Origin: Silene latifolia | Lineage: Eukaryota; Streptophyta; Magnoliopsida; Caryophyllales; Caryophyllaceae | Length of the DNA: 64,000 nucleotides | NCBI RefSeq assembly: GCF_048544455.1 | Contig: NC_133538.1 | Span: 452,179,311 to 452,243,310, forward strand | Reading direction: 5' to 3' | Shown: positions 22,580 through 34,162 of the stretch, piece after piece | Layout of the letters: each line of letters begins with the position of its first letter | Numbering within the stretch: position 1 is the first letter of the stretch | Made by a program: the position numbers and the translations under genes | The notes under the pieces: model-generated | Told to the model about the DNA's origin: nothing | What the model saw: the letters and a program-made list of their open reading frames with translations, nothing else | Database searches by the model: none

Positions 22580-23190
22580 ATTGTCCTGATGAACATGGTA
22601 CGACTAATTATAGCAACGTTTGATCAACATGAGTTTATATATGATCGGAAAGTAAGACTTAAGATTAAGATGTCACGCCACTTATGGTTTAAGATGTTAT
22701 CGATCATACGTTGCTATTGACTAATCATAGCAATGTATGATCAATACGGGTTATATATGATCGGAACGTAAGACTCAAATTTAAGACTTAAAGTTAAGAT
22801 GTTATTCTACTTTATTTTAAGATGTTATTGGTTGTACGTTGTTACAAATAGTAAATTGTCCCGATCAACAATGTTCGAGTAATCATAACAATGTACGATC
22901 AATACGGGTTTATATATTATCGGAACGTAAGATGTAAATTTAAGACCTAAGGTTAGGATGTTATTCTACTTATGGTTTAAGATATTATCGACCGTATGTT
23001 GCTATAATTAGTTAATTGTCACGATCAACAGTGTATGACTAATAATAGCAACGTTTGATCAATATGAGTTTATATATGATCGGAACGTAAGACTTAAGAT
23101 TAAGATGCCATGCCACTTATGGTTTAAGATGCTATGATTGTACGTTGCTATTGACTAATCGTTGCAACGTACGATCAATAGGATTGTACG
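22580..23190. repeat. About 159-bp tandem repeat, four units plus a partial
   Basis: Units start near 22580, 22719, 22881 and 23040, with a partial one at 23156. Each has ctaatcatagcaa.gta.gatcaa, then tatatatgatcggaacgtaagac, then a ttaagatg...ttatggtttaagatg block. Units 1 and 4 share one version (cacgccacttatgg-like) and units 2 and 3 another (ttattctactt), so the array has an internal order. Confidence 0.8.
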
Positions 23191-23450
23191 ATTTTTTTTA
23201 TAATAACCGGTTGAAAATGTTGCATTTGGCGGAAAAACAACAATTTAGGGTTAGAACAACATAAAAAGTGGATGGTACTTAAGAGTGAATCGTGGCCGTT
23301 CAGTTGTAAATAAATTATTAGATTATATTCTACATTAAATCATGGTCGTTCATCCTATGACTGACCAATCACAAAGAAAGCCACATATTAGTGAATATTA
23401 CAACCTTTATAAGCATTTTTCGGTGTGGATCATATCAACTAAAACATAAT

Positions 23451-23620
<170 letters not shown>

Positions 23621-24945
23621 AACTTCTCTCAATAATACTTTCTTCATCTCTATTTTATTCAACTTCCCTCTTTGTATTACTTTATTATCCTTTTTATTCA
23701 AGTATGACTAAATTTCTCTACTTCTTTTCTAGTTTATTATTTAACTTTTATTGTTAAGTATTATATCCTTTAATTTTCTTTATTATTAATCAATTTCATT
23801 TAATTTGGAACTAGTTAATTCAATCCTTGTCTTAGTGTGTATGTCAAGATGGAGAACGACGACATTGATATTGTTAAGAGGTGAATCTGAGGAAAAAAAA
23901 CTTTGGTGGATGAGCTCCGTGTGACGGAGTTGGAGCATATATTCAGGATGAAATCCCTTATGGAACGCTGCAACCATCAGCATGAAAGAGGCGTCAAAGA
24001 ATTGTTATGAAGAGGAAGATGAGTCAAGTGGTGTTGAAGGAAAAAATGAAGACATTCTAAAGTTGAAGAAAGAAATTATTGAATTAGCAAATGTTGTCAG
24101 TTTTATGTTAAGTTGGTTGGTTTTATGTTAATGTTATTTGTAGTAGCTTTCAACTATAAGTTGTAATTTCTCGGTATTGTGAAATAAAATGAGATTTGCA
24201 TAAAAATCTGATTTGAACAAGTTGCGATTGTGACCTGAAATGCGATTTGTATAAATTGCCATTCCATGTTCTTGAACCAAAATGCAGGTATAGTTTTGTA
24301 TTTTAAGTTTATCTTAATATTATTTCATTTAAGTAAAATTGTAGTGGTTTTCTCTACTATACTCCCTTTATTTTTAGTTCAATTAATTGTTGAAATACAA
24401 TAATTAAAAAATAACTTCCTAAACAAAAATATACTCCGAATTATATTAATTAATATTTATTAAAATACAACTCATTGAATTGGAAGATTAAAGGACACAT
24501 TGTCATTTCCTAAACATATTAATTAAAAAACAACTTTCTAAACAAAAATACATTAATTTAAATTTATTAACTAAAAAAAACTCTTAGCATATGAAACGAC
24601 ACTATTTCATTTAAATACTACATATACACTAAATGCTAACCACATTTCTCAACCAACCCATTATCTCATTTTTCTTTCAATCTCTCCAAACCCTAAATCT
24701 TTAAAACCTAAACTCCAAACTTCCTTCAATAACGTTCTTCATTCAAAAACGAACCATAATTTGCGATGTGGGATGACTAAATTTAAGCCAAAAAAACTCC
24801 AGCACAGGATTTGAACACGGGCCGCTACTAAAGCGAGTAACAAATGCACCACTACAACAATTCCATTCAAAAAAGTGTATTACCCCATTTTCACTATGGG
24901 CGCCACCATTTATATTACCAAATATAAACACAAAATCTCATTGAA
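23621..24945. other. AT-rich intergenic DNA, possible coding relic and SINE-like piece
   Basis: 23840-24110 has near-normal GC and reads like a decayed coding fragment (DELRVTELEHIFRMKSLM followed by stops), not recognised. 24760-24855, read on the minus strand, has tagtggtgcatttgtta and gtgttcaaatcc, similar in spacing to Pol III A and B boxes of a tRNA-derived SINE. Neither is certain. Confidence 0.3.
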
Positions 24946-25113
24946 GACGTGCACTATCCGTTACAAGCTGAAGACAGATAGTGCCCATCTCACAATATGC
25001 AAGTGGCACTATCCATGGGTGCTCCATTTGTCCCCCACTTGCCCTCCCACTTGCCTTATTGTGAGAGGGCCACTATTCGTCTGCAGCTTGTGACGGATAA
25101 TGTCCGTTATAAG
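24946..25113. mobile_element. Fold-back MITE
   Basis: Two arms of about 60 bp are imperfect reverse complements. The left starts with cactatccgttacaagctgaag; the right, read in reverse, gives ttatccgtcacaagctgcag followed by ctctcacaata.gcaagtgg in both. The loop is short. No coding capacity. Confidence 0.75.
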
Positions 25114-25337
25114 CAAGACCAACTGAAATATAAATGACCAAAAAAATATTGTCCAATAATCAATACATACATACATATATATAAAGCAAAAACTTTTCGA
25201 GCGATATTAGAGAGTCCAACTTTTTTAGAAATCCTAATAAGTGTAGATCTAGCTTTTTCATATTAATAATTTATGAGAAAACTATCCTAATCAAAGTAGA
25301 TCTAATAATTTATGAGAAAGTAATCCTAATAGAAGTA

Positions 25338-25738
25338 AATCTAATAATTTATGAGAAAAATAATACTAATAGAAGTGGATCTAATAATTTATCGATTATT
25401 TTTTACTAAAATAATAATAGAAAAATAACTTTATAAAGAATATTTACTTTAGAAATATTTATAACGCAAAAAAATCATATAATAAACGTATAAAAGGGTT
25501 AAAATTGTGTATTTTATTAACATAGAAAGTAACCTAATCTAACTAAATCTAATAATTTATGAGAAAAATAATACTAATAGAAGTGGATCTAATAATTTAT
25601 CGATTATTTTTTACTAAAATAATAATAGAAAAATAACTCTATAAAGAATATTTATTTTTGAAATATTTATAACGCAAAAAAAATCTTATAATAAACATAT
25701 AAAAGTGTTAAAATTGTATATTTTATTAACATACAATT
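25338..25738. repeat. 208-bp tandem duplication
   Basis: 25338-25545 and 25546-25738 are nearly identical copies starting aatctaataatttatgagaa. A few substitutions separate them. A shorter diverged run of the same opening phrase (taataatttatgagaaa) precedes them at 25266-25337, so the repeat grew in stages. Confidence 0.8.
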
Positions 25739-26639
25739 AATCTTTGTGAGAAAAAAATTCCTAATTTCTTACAAATATAAAATATTTTAAAAATTTAAAT
25801 TGTTCGATTTTAACTACTTAGTGAAACTCGTGCAGTAACCATAATTTTATTTAAAAACTTTTTTGAATATTTAAAAGATTTACAAAAGATTCGAGATGTT
25901 AATTATAACAAAACCCGTAATTATCTTACAAAACCTTAGGAAAACTGATTTTATTATTTTTTTAAAATAATTCAGGAAAAAGTAACATGTCATAATAGGA
26001 AAAAGAAGTAAAGATTAACATTTACTTAGCACTTGGCAGAGAAAAATTTCTACAATGACAATATTAGAAATAAACAACTTTAACGATGACATAAAATAAT
26101 AGTTTAACTCTGACTTTCTATAACGTATCAAATGTGTATGATTAGATTACCAATATTATTCACATAAGATTAAAAAAAATTGAGCTACCAATCTACCATT
26201 TAAAAATATTAAATAAGTCTCATATCAATTTTGTCAAATGAGCCAAAAAATTAAATACAAATGAACAAAGTCAAGAATTATGATTTTATACGGGACTAAT
26301 AATCCGAGAACTAGCTAACTATGAATAAATCAGTGTACGATAAATATATAGAAAAATTGTGAGAACTATATATATAATCTACTATTATATCACCAAATTT
26401 TTTCTTCAAACTAGTTTCAAATTCATATCAAATCCATAATAGACATTAAAAATGTATTGAACTGCCAAATATACTAAATTATGCCAAATTCATAATCGAC
26501 TATGTGTTTTTATTCACTTAATTATTTACCGCGATTTGCGTATGGCTCGTTATTAGACTTATTACTTTGTAATGTACTGATTGTATTTTTAAAAGTGCAA
26601 TAGTTTTTACAGTAGCTTTTCATAGTTTTTTTTTTTGTT
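25739..26639. other. AT-rich DNA without a recognised gene
   Basis: No convincing frame, RNA gene or element end. A possible Helitron-type 5' start (tctactattatatcacc, near 26378) was noted; it would match the 3' terminus at 35078 only as inference. Confidence 0.3.
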
Positions 26640-27180
26640 GTAAAATTTCTATTTTGGTCCCTGAGGTTCGGGTTAATTCCACTTTAGTGGCCTGAGGTTT
26701 GCATAATTCCACTTTGGTGTCCTGATGTTTCGACTACTTCCCACTTTAGTAACCTGAGTTTTGAATAAAATTTCATTTTGGTGACCTAAAACATTTAACG
26801 GAGAACATTTAATAGTCAACCTTTATCTTAATTATATTTTCAGTAAAATAATGTGCAAAATTGGATATTAAACTGCATACAAAATAGTATAATCAACATA
26901 ATATTGCAAAAAAATGCCTTTATGTTCAAAATATTTTTTTAGTACTCCCTCCATTCATCTTTTATCTTCCCATTTCAATAAAATAGTCCTCACATATATT
27001 AGAGAAATGGGAAGATAAAAGATGAATGGAGGGAATATAAAATACTAAGAATGTTATGTATAGGTCACTAAAGTGGGAAGTAGTCAAAACCTCAAGGCAC
27101 CAAAGTGAAATTATGCAAACATCGGGGGACTAAAGTTAAATTAGGCTAAACCTCAGGCAGAAAAGGGGGAAATAGTCCTT
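26640..27180. mobile_element. Fold-back MITE (outer), about 120-bp arms
   Basis: The left arm (26645-26760: ttggtccctgaggttcggg, ggcctgaggtttgcataatt, gactacttcccactttagt) is the inverted counterpart of the right arm (27061-27175: actaaagtgggaagtagtc, aaattatgcaaac, cctcaggcag). Each arm itself contains three loose repeats of a roughly 40-bp phrase. A second fold-back element sits in the loop. Confidence 0.85.
26944..27034. mobile_element. Fold-back MITE nested in the outer one
   Basis: Arms of about 31 bp: ccctccattcatcttttatc... at 26947-26975 and its reverse complement ending ...gatgaatggaggg at 27034. Only about 27 bp of loop. A diverged relative lies at 15398-15480. Confidence 0.9.
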
Positions 27181-27946
27181 TTTTTTTGTTAATGATTAGC
27201 TATGAGGAATCACATATGAGTTTAGTTGATTATAAAGTACTCCTTAGTAAAATAAATTAGGTCAAACTCATATATATATTAGTTAAGAAGTGAAACGGTG
27301 GTACATATATATTTAGTAATTTGAAGCCATTTCTTAAAATTGGAACTCTTTTCTGAAAATTTGTTCATTTTGTTACTATAAATAAAGAGTAAATAAAAAT
27401 GTAAGATAATGAGACTTGATTTTGTTAATAGATAACATTTCAAATAAACAAAAATGAGTTATAATTTTAATAGAATTAATCTAAAATTAATCGAGTTTAA
27501 GAGTAGTATCCTAATATCCTACTCCCTCTTATCCACACAAAATTCCTGATTTGTTTTTTTGGAGGTCAAACTTTGAATTGTTAATTCACTCAAAAATATA
27601 TCTCACATCTAAAAAATTAGATTTCGTATTATATATTTCACATGAACTTCATAGGGAACAACCAGTCTTAATGGTAGATAGTCAAAAACAATATTTTATT
27701 GTTTAGAGATCTAACAAAAATCCTCCAAACAGGCTACATATATAGTTAAGATACATGTTGTTTTGCCTACCACCATTCAACATTTACAATATCGTATGCG
27801 TACAAAATGGAATATTGGTAGATGTTGTAAGTTACTCTAATTTGTGAATCTTATTAAACCAGTCTCAGTTATCACATGTTCATTTTATGGAATTAAACTA
27901 CATTTTTGGTGAATGACATTTTAAATTAACTAAAATAGGTGGTGCG
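27181..27946. other. AT-rich DNA, left flank of the Athila-like element
   Basis: No gene. Parts (27640-27740) resemble 34560-34650 (shared gtagatagtcaa, agatctaaca, catgttg.ttt), which suggests that an older repeated element was split or duplicated around the later LTR insertion. Confidence 0.4.
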
Positions 27947-29454
27947 TGATGAGTCATAATTATATACATATTTATGCCTCCCCTTAATTGCTTTTGATAT
28001 GATTTCGTGCTAGTTTATATCATTTACATGCCTTTTATGTTAGAATGTCGATACTTCCGCTTTTTGACGTTTAATGCAGGAATGAAGCATTTGAGGAGCA
28101 AAGGAATGAAATGGGCATCACGGAGTGGGCATGAAGGGATACACGAAGCATGGCACGAAAACCCATAAGAATGAAGGAAGAGAAGTTAAGAAGAAAACAC
28201 GAAGAAAAGAGCTTCTTATTAATAGTGCCTACTTTGAAGAGTCATATCTCGAGTTCTACAACTGATTTTCAAGTGATTCCAACTGGAGGTGAAAGCGTAT
28301 ATTCTTAGCTTTCCAACACCGTAAAAATCGCTTCTTTCTGATAAGTAACGAAGAAATGACGGTCGTTTGAAGTTCAGTGCGCGAAGCAGGAACTTGGTTC
28401 CTCGATCGAGTACAGTGAGGCTCGATCGAGGAACCAACCTAATCAACTAAAATTTGAAATGTCGAGAGTTGGGGGTTCTTGAAATTTGGTGCCTCGATCG
28501 AGTAAGACCAGGCTCGATCGAGGAAGTGGTGACTCGATCGAGTGCACTTAGGCTCGATCGAGGAACCTTCTAGTTTTCTATAATTCCCGCAACTTTCCTT
28601 AACTCGGTTATGTATTGCTATAAATACCAAAACTCGTATCCTAGGTTATTTACACTTTATTTTACGTAGGTTTAGTATAGCTACCTTAGAAAACTCTCTT
28701 AAATACTTAGTCTAGTTTAATTATTGTTCTTATTTCCGGATCTAGCTATTTACGGTATTGTTCTAATCTTTCAATAATTACTATATCAATTACTTGTTCA
28801 TCTTTTATGTTCTTAATTATGCTTTCTTATATCGTTATTTTTGTTATTGTTATTACTATGAGTAGCTAAGCCTTTAATATAGGGTGAAAGGGGATCTAGG
28901 TTGTTAGAAAAGGGATTATTATGAATTGATTGTTAAAATGCTTTCTATTGTTGTTCAATTATTGTTCTACTTCTAATTACTTGATTACTGATCAGAATTG
29001 ATTAATTAGTATCGCATAAACTAGGATTATCACCGACGGGGTTAAGACTAGTATAGGCCACGATAATTGAATTAGACCGACTTAATGATAACGATTGCAT
29101 GTTAACTTAATTCTAAAAAGACATATTAGAATCAACCGATTATATGACTTTCAACAATATAAATTGCTCAATCAATGAATTAAATCCTACCCTTTGATGA
29201 CTATCTAGTGAAACCGAATCCCTAGACTCTTAAATATTATTTTTTATCATCTTTATTTAATTTGTTGTTAGTTGTTAGAAATCAAACCAATCAAAACCCC
29301 ATAACTTGTTACCTTTAAGACGGATTTAAATATAAACAAACTAGATAATCACCACCTCCCTGTGGATTCGACTCTGACTTACCGCTAGCTATTTTGTTAG
29401 TACTAAGCTAGGATTTATTTTGATTAAGGCAAACGACTGAAAATAACCTTATCA
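27947..29454 (+). repeat. 5' LTR of the Athila-like element
   Basis: 1508 bp from TGATGAGTC to CCTTATCA. A palindrome array (28402-28562) lies about 450 bp in, and a TATA-like box (tataaatacc, 28619-28628) about 57 bp after its last palindrome, so the array sits in probable U3 promoter sequence. It is very similar to the 3' LTR, with scattered substitutions and small gaps. Confidence 0.95.
28402..28562. repeat. CTCGATCGAG array in 5' LTR
   Basis: Six copies of ctcgatcgag in 160 bp, arranged as three pairs. Each pair has the form c.ctcgatcgagt(12-14 bases)ggctcgatcgagga, so members of a pair have the same flanking bases. It lies directly upstream of the TATA-like box. Confidence 0.9.
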
Positions 29455-29458
29455 AATT

Positions 29459-29476
29459 TGGCGCCGTTGCCGGGGA
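29459..29476 (+). other. Primer-binding site, tRNA-Asp type
   Basis: TGGCGCCGTTGCCGGGGA, four bases after the LTR end. It is complementary to the 3' end of plant tRNA-Asp(GUC), the primer known for Athila elements. Confidence 0.9.
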
Positions 29477-29552
29477 GGCAACAATTTTTCTGTTTGTTTT
29501 TGTTTAATTTGTCTTTTGTCTCAGGGAACATCATTTCCTTGAGACCGTTCTA

Positions 29553-30794
29553 ATGTTTTCCATCGAGTTTCTACAGGGTGAAGATGAGAACTTCCATAAT
29601 TACATGCATAGATGGAATGATTGGATTCATTTCCATAATTACAAGGCCAAAATTCCACGGCTTACTATATGCCTTACCATCATTAAAGGTATGAACAGTC
29701 AAACCCAAGCCTATATTGACTCCATAGGTATGGAAGATTTTGGTGGTAAGAATATTGAAGATGACCTTTCTTTCTTTGAATGGCTTGCTATTGAATGCAT
29801 TAAACCCACTTTTTCATTTCAGCCATGCATGGATGAGGGTGTGGGTGAGACCATAGAAACCGTTTTAAATAAAGAAAAGGATATTGAGGGAAACATAGAG
29901 GATGAGACCATATGCTCAGTTGATAACCCCTTCTTTGACGACAATCTAGAACCCTTCTATGACGATTTTACAGACAGTGAGTCACATGAGGAAGACTTGA
30001 TGGACCCCTTAGATTACCCCTTTTGTGATGAGTCTTGGGATCAGGAGAGTGAGGATACGCGATTCGAAGATCTTGAGGTTAAATGAGACTCATGTGACGA
30101 TATGCTGACTCTTTCTTTGGATACTTCCCCTTCAGTTGTTGAATTTGATTTTAATTTTGAGTCTCGTGAGGTTCATTTTATTACACCTGTGCGGAATGCA
30201 TATTTTGATGTTTCTGATGTTGAAGATGATATTGATGAATACTCTGCACAAGGGCCCCCTACTAAGGACCCTTCAAATGCTTTGATATGTTTTGAGACAT
30301 GTGCAGGTGAAGCTCCCATTTGGAAAGCTGAATTGGATGCTTTAGAGGCTGAAATATATGGAATAGAGCCTATCAACAAGGGGAACACAAAGGTATATGA
30401 GTCAGTGAATACTCCTTGCATGGTAGAGGTAATATATTCTTTTGCCACTAATTCTGTCATTAGGAGCGGTAGACCTCCTGACCAAGAGCTAATTGTTAAC
30501 GATAACTTCATAAGGATTACTGGTGTGGTGAGTGATAAATTACCTCGTATGACTTCTACTTTATGTTTTGATACTCCTTATTATCTTGGTTGGACTACAA
30601 ATTTGATGCGGTTTTGCTATAATTGTCATCAAAAATTTGATATGCTGAGACGGTCTTTAACATTGATTTTATATGCTCCTGTTATATCTTGGTGCTATTT
30701 ATGCTTTTGTATAGCACATGCGCAGATTTATGATCGACTATTAAGAGCTTTGAGCTGTTTTGATTGTGGCCAATTGCGGGTAATTGATATCTAA
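29553..30794 (+). pseudogene. Single long frame of the non-autonomous Athila-like element (gag-like, acidic)
   Basis: Two open pieces (29553-30086, 177 codons; 30102-30794, 230 codons) are in the same frame and are separated only by one TGA at 30084-30086, so this was one frame of about 413 codons. The N-terminal part (EDENFHNYMHRWNDWIHFH, then MNSQTQAYIDS) has the look of an Athila-type gag core. A very acidic middle follows (FFDDNLEPFYDDFTDSESHEED). The C-terminal part has a Cys/hydrophobic segment (TLILYAPVISWCYLCFCIAH) that could be a membrane helix, then AQIYDRLLRALSCFDCG. No enzyme motif is present. It may be a gag remnant fused to a env-position sequence; the function is unknown. Confidence 0.6.
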
Positions 30795-30841
30795 AGAAAG
30801 GAAGAGGACGGCAACGGGTGCTTCAATTGAGGGAAATGAGG

Positions 30842-30895
30842 CTCGATCGAGGAACTTGCATGCTCGATCGAGTGGCATGGGGCTCGATCGAGTCA
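30842..30895. repeat. Three CTCGATCGAG palindromes in the internal region
   Basis: Three exact copies within 54 bp, just after the stop of the long frame and about 1.8 kb before the 3' LTR. This array is outside the LTR. Confidence 0.9.
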
Positions 30896-32656
30896 CCACG
30901 TTTTTGGGTTTATTTCGTAGCTGACTTGATGTGGAATTGCGCGGTTGATGATTTTTCCCCTATTTTTGCAGCTGGTTTGGGGGAATCATAAGCTCTTACC
31001 CGGTATTCTCTTCCCTTGTATCTTCTTTTATTGTATTATCTATTTCTTTTCCATTCCTTTTGTTAGTTGTGTCCTCTAGGTTGCTGGATTTGTGTGTGAT
31101 TGCTATGCTGTAGGCGTCACAATGAGAACACTGTGACATTTAGGTTTGGGGGAGGAGTCTTTATTTATGTTGTGTGATTTACTTATTGTTGTGTGCATTT
31201 ATTTATCAAAAATCCATAAAAATTAAAAAAATTTCAAAACACAAAAATATGTTTTTCCTTTGTTTTAGGCCGAGTCTTGGTGAATTTAATAACAATGATG
31301 TTAAATTGCATTGTTTTTACATTTGAATCCCATATAGTTGTCCATGTATAATGTTTTGACCCGTTAGCCATGGAAACAAAGCTCATAATTCAAGTCTAAG
31401 CCGTATTGACATGCCTTATATTGATTAGATTTGACACAATTATGTTGGTAAACTACTTAAATTCTGAGGTCTATAGAGATTCCTAGGCCAGGAACATCAA
31501 TAAACTGGTCTGATTATGAATTAGGTTTGAGTGTGGTTTCTCCTTGTGGAATATGTAATATCAAACTGCATAAGTGTGACATTGATTTCTTGATGCTTTT
31601 ATTGCTTTTATTTGACTAAGTACACGTGGATAGGCGATTCTTATCGTTCAAATAAGCCTTACATTACCTTTTGTTAGCCCGTTTGAACCCTTGTAGCCAA
31701 TCTTAAATTACATCTTATGAGCTACAATCCAGAATTTGCCTACCTTTTCGGGACAGTCGCAGTTGCTTGCTTATCATGTCTATTTTACTACTATTGGTTT
31801 GGATTGGGACTATTATTGTTATTTGTGGGTGTAGTAGAATTATTTAGCAATTGTGTTGTATCCTTGTGTTGGAAAAACAAAAAAAATATGAAGCAAAAGA
31901 AAAAGAAAAAAAGAAAAAAGGAGAGAAAAAAAATCGAAAAGAAGAATTGGAAAAAGAGAAAAGAAAAGAAAATTGGTTGCTTCATTTGGTTTTGTCAAGG
32001 ATCAAAAGGATGGTTGTTAGAGTCCAATGCATAATTGGAGAGTAGTTTGTTATCTCTCATATGTTGTAAAGTTGAGATCATTTCTCTAAGTTGGGTTCGT
32101 TTATTATCAAAGATTTGGTTTTGGTTTAGCGCTGCGACTACCGTCTTAGCTCCACATATCCATAACGTGCTTTGGCACAAACCATTTCTATCCCTTTAAC
32201 CCCTTAGCCACCCTTATTGTCCTTGATACATGTACTTTTGTCTACATATGGTGATTGCATATTAGTTGGGGGAATTTCTATCACATTAGATTGCATGCAT
32301 GTTTCATAAGTTGAGTGAGTGTTTCTACCTTCACATATTACTCACCCTATATACTTATGAGTGCATGAGTGAAATCCGCGAGAGTCCGATTAATTTGTCT
32401 TGTAAGATTGAAAGGTATTTGGCATTTGTCTATAATATGGTGACTTGAGACTGAGCTACGTTTTCTATTTCCCGTACCTTTGAATTTGTTTTATTGGTAC
32501 ACTTTAGTCTTTACTTTGTTATAGATATGGATGGCTTGGGATTTGTATGTGCATTAAACATTAGCTCTGAGTTGTTTATTCGCCATTTGTATGTTTGTCT
32601 TTTGTATTGTGTGTTGCTTTGCTTGAGGACAAGCAAAGAGATGGTTTGGGGGAGTT
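30896..32656 (+). other. 3' untranslated region of the Athila-like element with polypurine tract
   Basis: No coding frame with a domain. 31868-31972 is almost pure purine (aaaagaaaaagaaaaaaag). The right edge has gaggacaagcaaagag and ggtttgggggag (32644-32655), the polypurine tract next to the 3' LTR. A matching purine-rich stretch and gaggacgagtaaag phrase precede the 3' LTR of the minus-strand element at 61 kb. Confidence 0.7.
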
Positions 32657-34157
32657 TGATGAGTCATAATTATATACATATTTATGCCTCCCCTTAATTT
32701 CTTTTGATATGATTTCGTGCTAGTTTATATCATTTACATGCTTTATATGTTAGAATGTCGATACTTCCGCTTTTTGACGTTTAATGCGGGAATGATGCAT
32801 TTGAGGAGCAAAGGAATGAAATGGGCATCGCAGAGTGGGCATGAAGGGATACACGAAGCATGGCACGAAAATCCATAAGAATGAAGGAAGAAAACAAGAA
32901 GAAAACACGAAGAAAAGAGCTTCTTATTAATAGTGCCTACTTTGAAGAGCCATATCTCAAGTTCTACAACTGATTTTCAAGTGATTCTAACTGGAGGTGA
33001 AAGCGTATCTTCTTAACTTTCCAACGCCGCAAAAATCACTTGTTTCTGACAAGTAACGAAGAAATGGCGGCCGTTTGAAGTTCAGTGCGCGAAGTAGGAA
33101 TTTGGTTCCTCGATCGAGTACAGTGAGGCTCGATCGAGGAACCAACCTAATCAACTAAAATTTGCAATGTCGAGAGTTGGGGGTTCTTGAAATTTGGTGC
33201 CTCGATCGAGTAAGGCCAGGCTTGATCGAGGAAGTGGTGACTCGATCGAGTGCACTTAGGCTCGATCGAGGAACCTTCCAGTTTTCTATAATTCCCGCAA
33301 CTTTCCTTAAGTCGGTTATGTATTGCTATAAATACCAAAGCTCGTATCCTAGGTTATTTACACTTTATTTTACGTAGGTTTAGTATAGATACCTTAGAAA
33401 ACTCTCTTAAATACTTAGTTTAGTTTAATTATTGTTCTTATTTCCGGATCTAGCTATTTACGGTATTGTTCTAATCTTTCAATAATTACTATATCAATTA
33501 CTTGTTCATCTTTTATATTCTTAATTATGCTTTCTTATATCGTTATTTTTGTTATTGTTATTAGTATGAGTAGCTAAGCCTTTAATCTAGGGTGAAAGGG
33601 GATCTAGGTTGTTAGAAAAGGGATTATTATGAATTGATTGTTAAAATGCTTTCTATTGTTGTTCAATTATTGTTCTACTTCTAATTACTTGATTACTGAT
33701 CAGAATTGATTAGTTAGTATAAACTAGGATTATCACCGACAGGGTTAAGACTAGGATAGGCCACGATAATTGAATTAGACCGACTTAATGATAGCGATTG
33801 CATGTTAAGTTAGATCTAAAAAGACATATTAGAATCAACTGATCATATGACTTTCAACAATATAAATTGCTCAATCAATGAATTAAATCCTACCCTTTGA
33901 TGACTATCTAGTGAAACCGAATCCCTAGACTCTTAAATATTATTTTTTATCATCTTTATTTAATTTGCTGTTAGTTGTTAGAAATCAAACCAATCAAAAC
34001 CCCATAACTTGTTACCTTTAAGACAGATTTAAATATAAACAAACTAGATAATCACCGCCTCCCTGTGGATTCGACCCTGACTTACCGCTAACTATTTTGT
34101 TAGTACTAAGCTAGGATTTATTTTGATTAAGACAAACAACTGAAAATAACCTTATCA
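32657..34157 (+). repeat. 3' LTR of the Athila-like element
   Basis: 1501 bp. Its palindrome array (33111-33269) has five exact copies and one decayed copy (cttgatcgag), matching the six of the 5' LTR. Confidence 0.95.
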
Positions 34158-34162
34158 GTGCG

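Larger units (their letters stand above)
27947..34157 (+). mobile_element. Non-autonomous Athila-like LTR retrotransposon, TSD gtgcg
   Basis: 6.2 kb with LTRs of 1508 bp (27947-29454) and 1501 bp (32657-34157), TG...CA ends, and the duplication gtgcg at 27942-27946 and 34158-34162. The tRNA-Asp-type primer site and the polypurine context (gaggacaagcaaagag then ggtttgggggag) are those of Athila/Tat elements. The 3.2-kb internal region has one long frame, 29553-30794, with a single TGA, and no protease, RT, RNase H or integrase. It must rely on a partner for movement. The LTRs and the internal region carry CTCGATCGAG palindromes. Confidence 0.93.

Noticed and set aside
31717..32034. Lys-rich 105-codon frame
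   Set aside because: Derived from the purine-rich stretch in the 3' untranslated region of the Athila-like element; no conserved domain.
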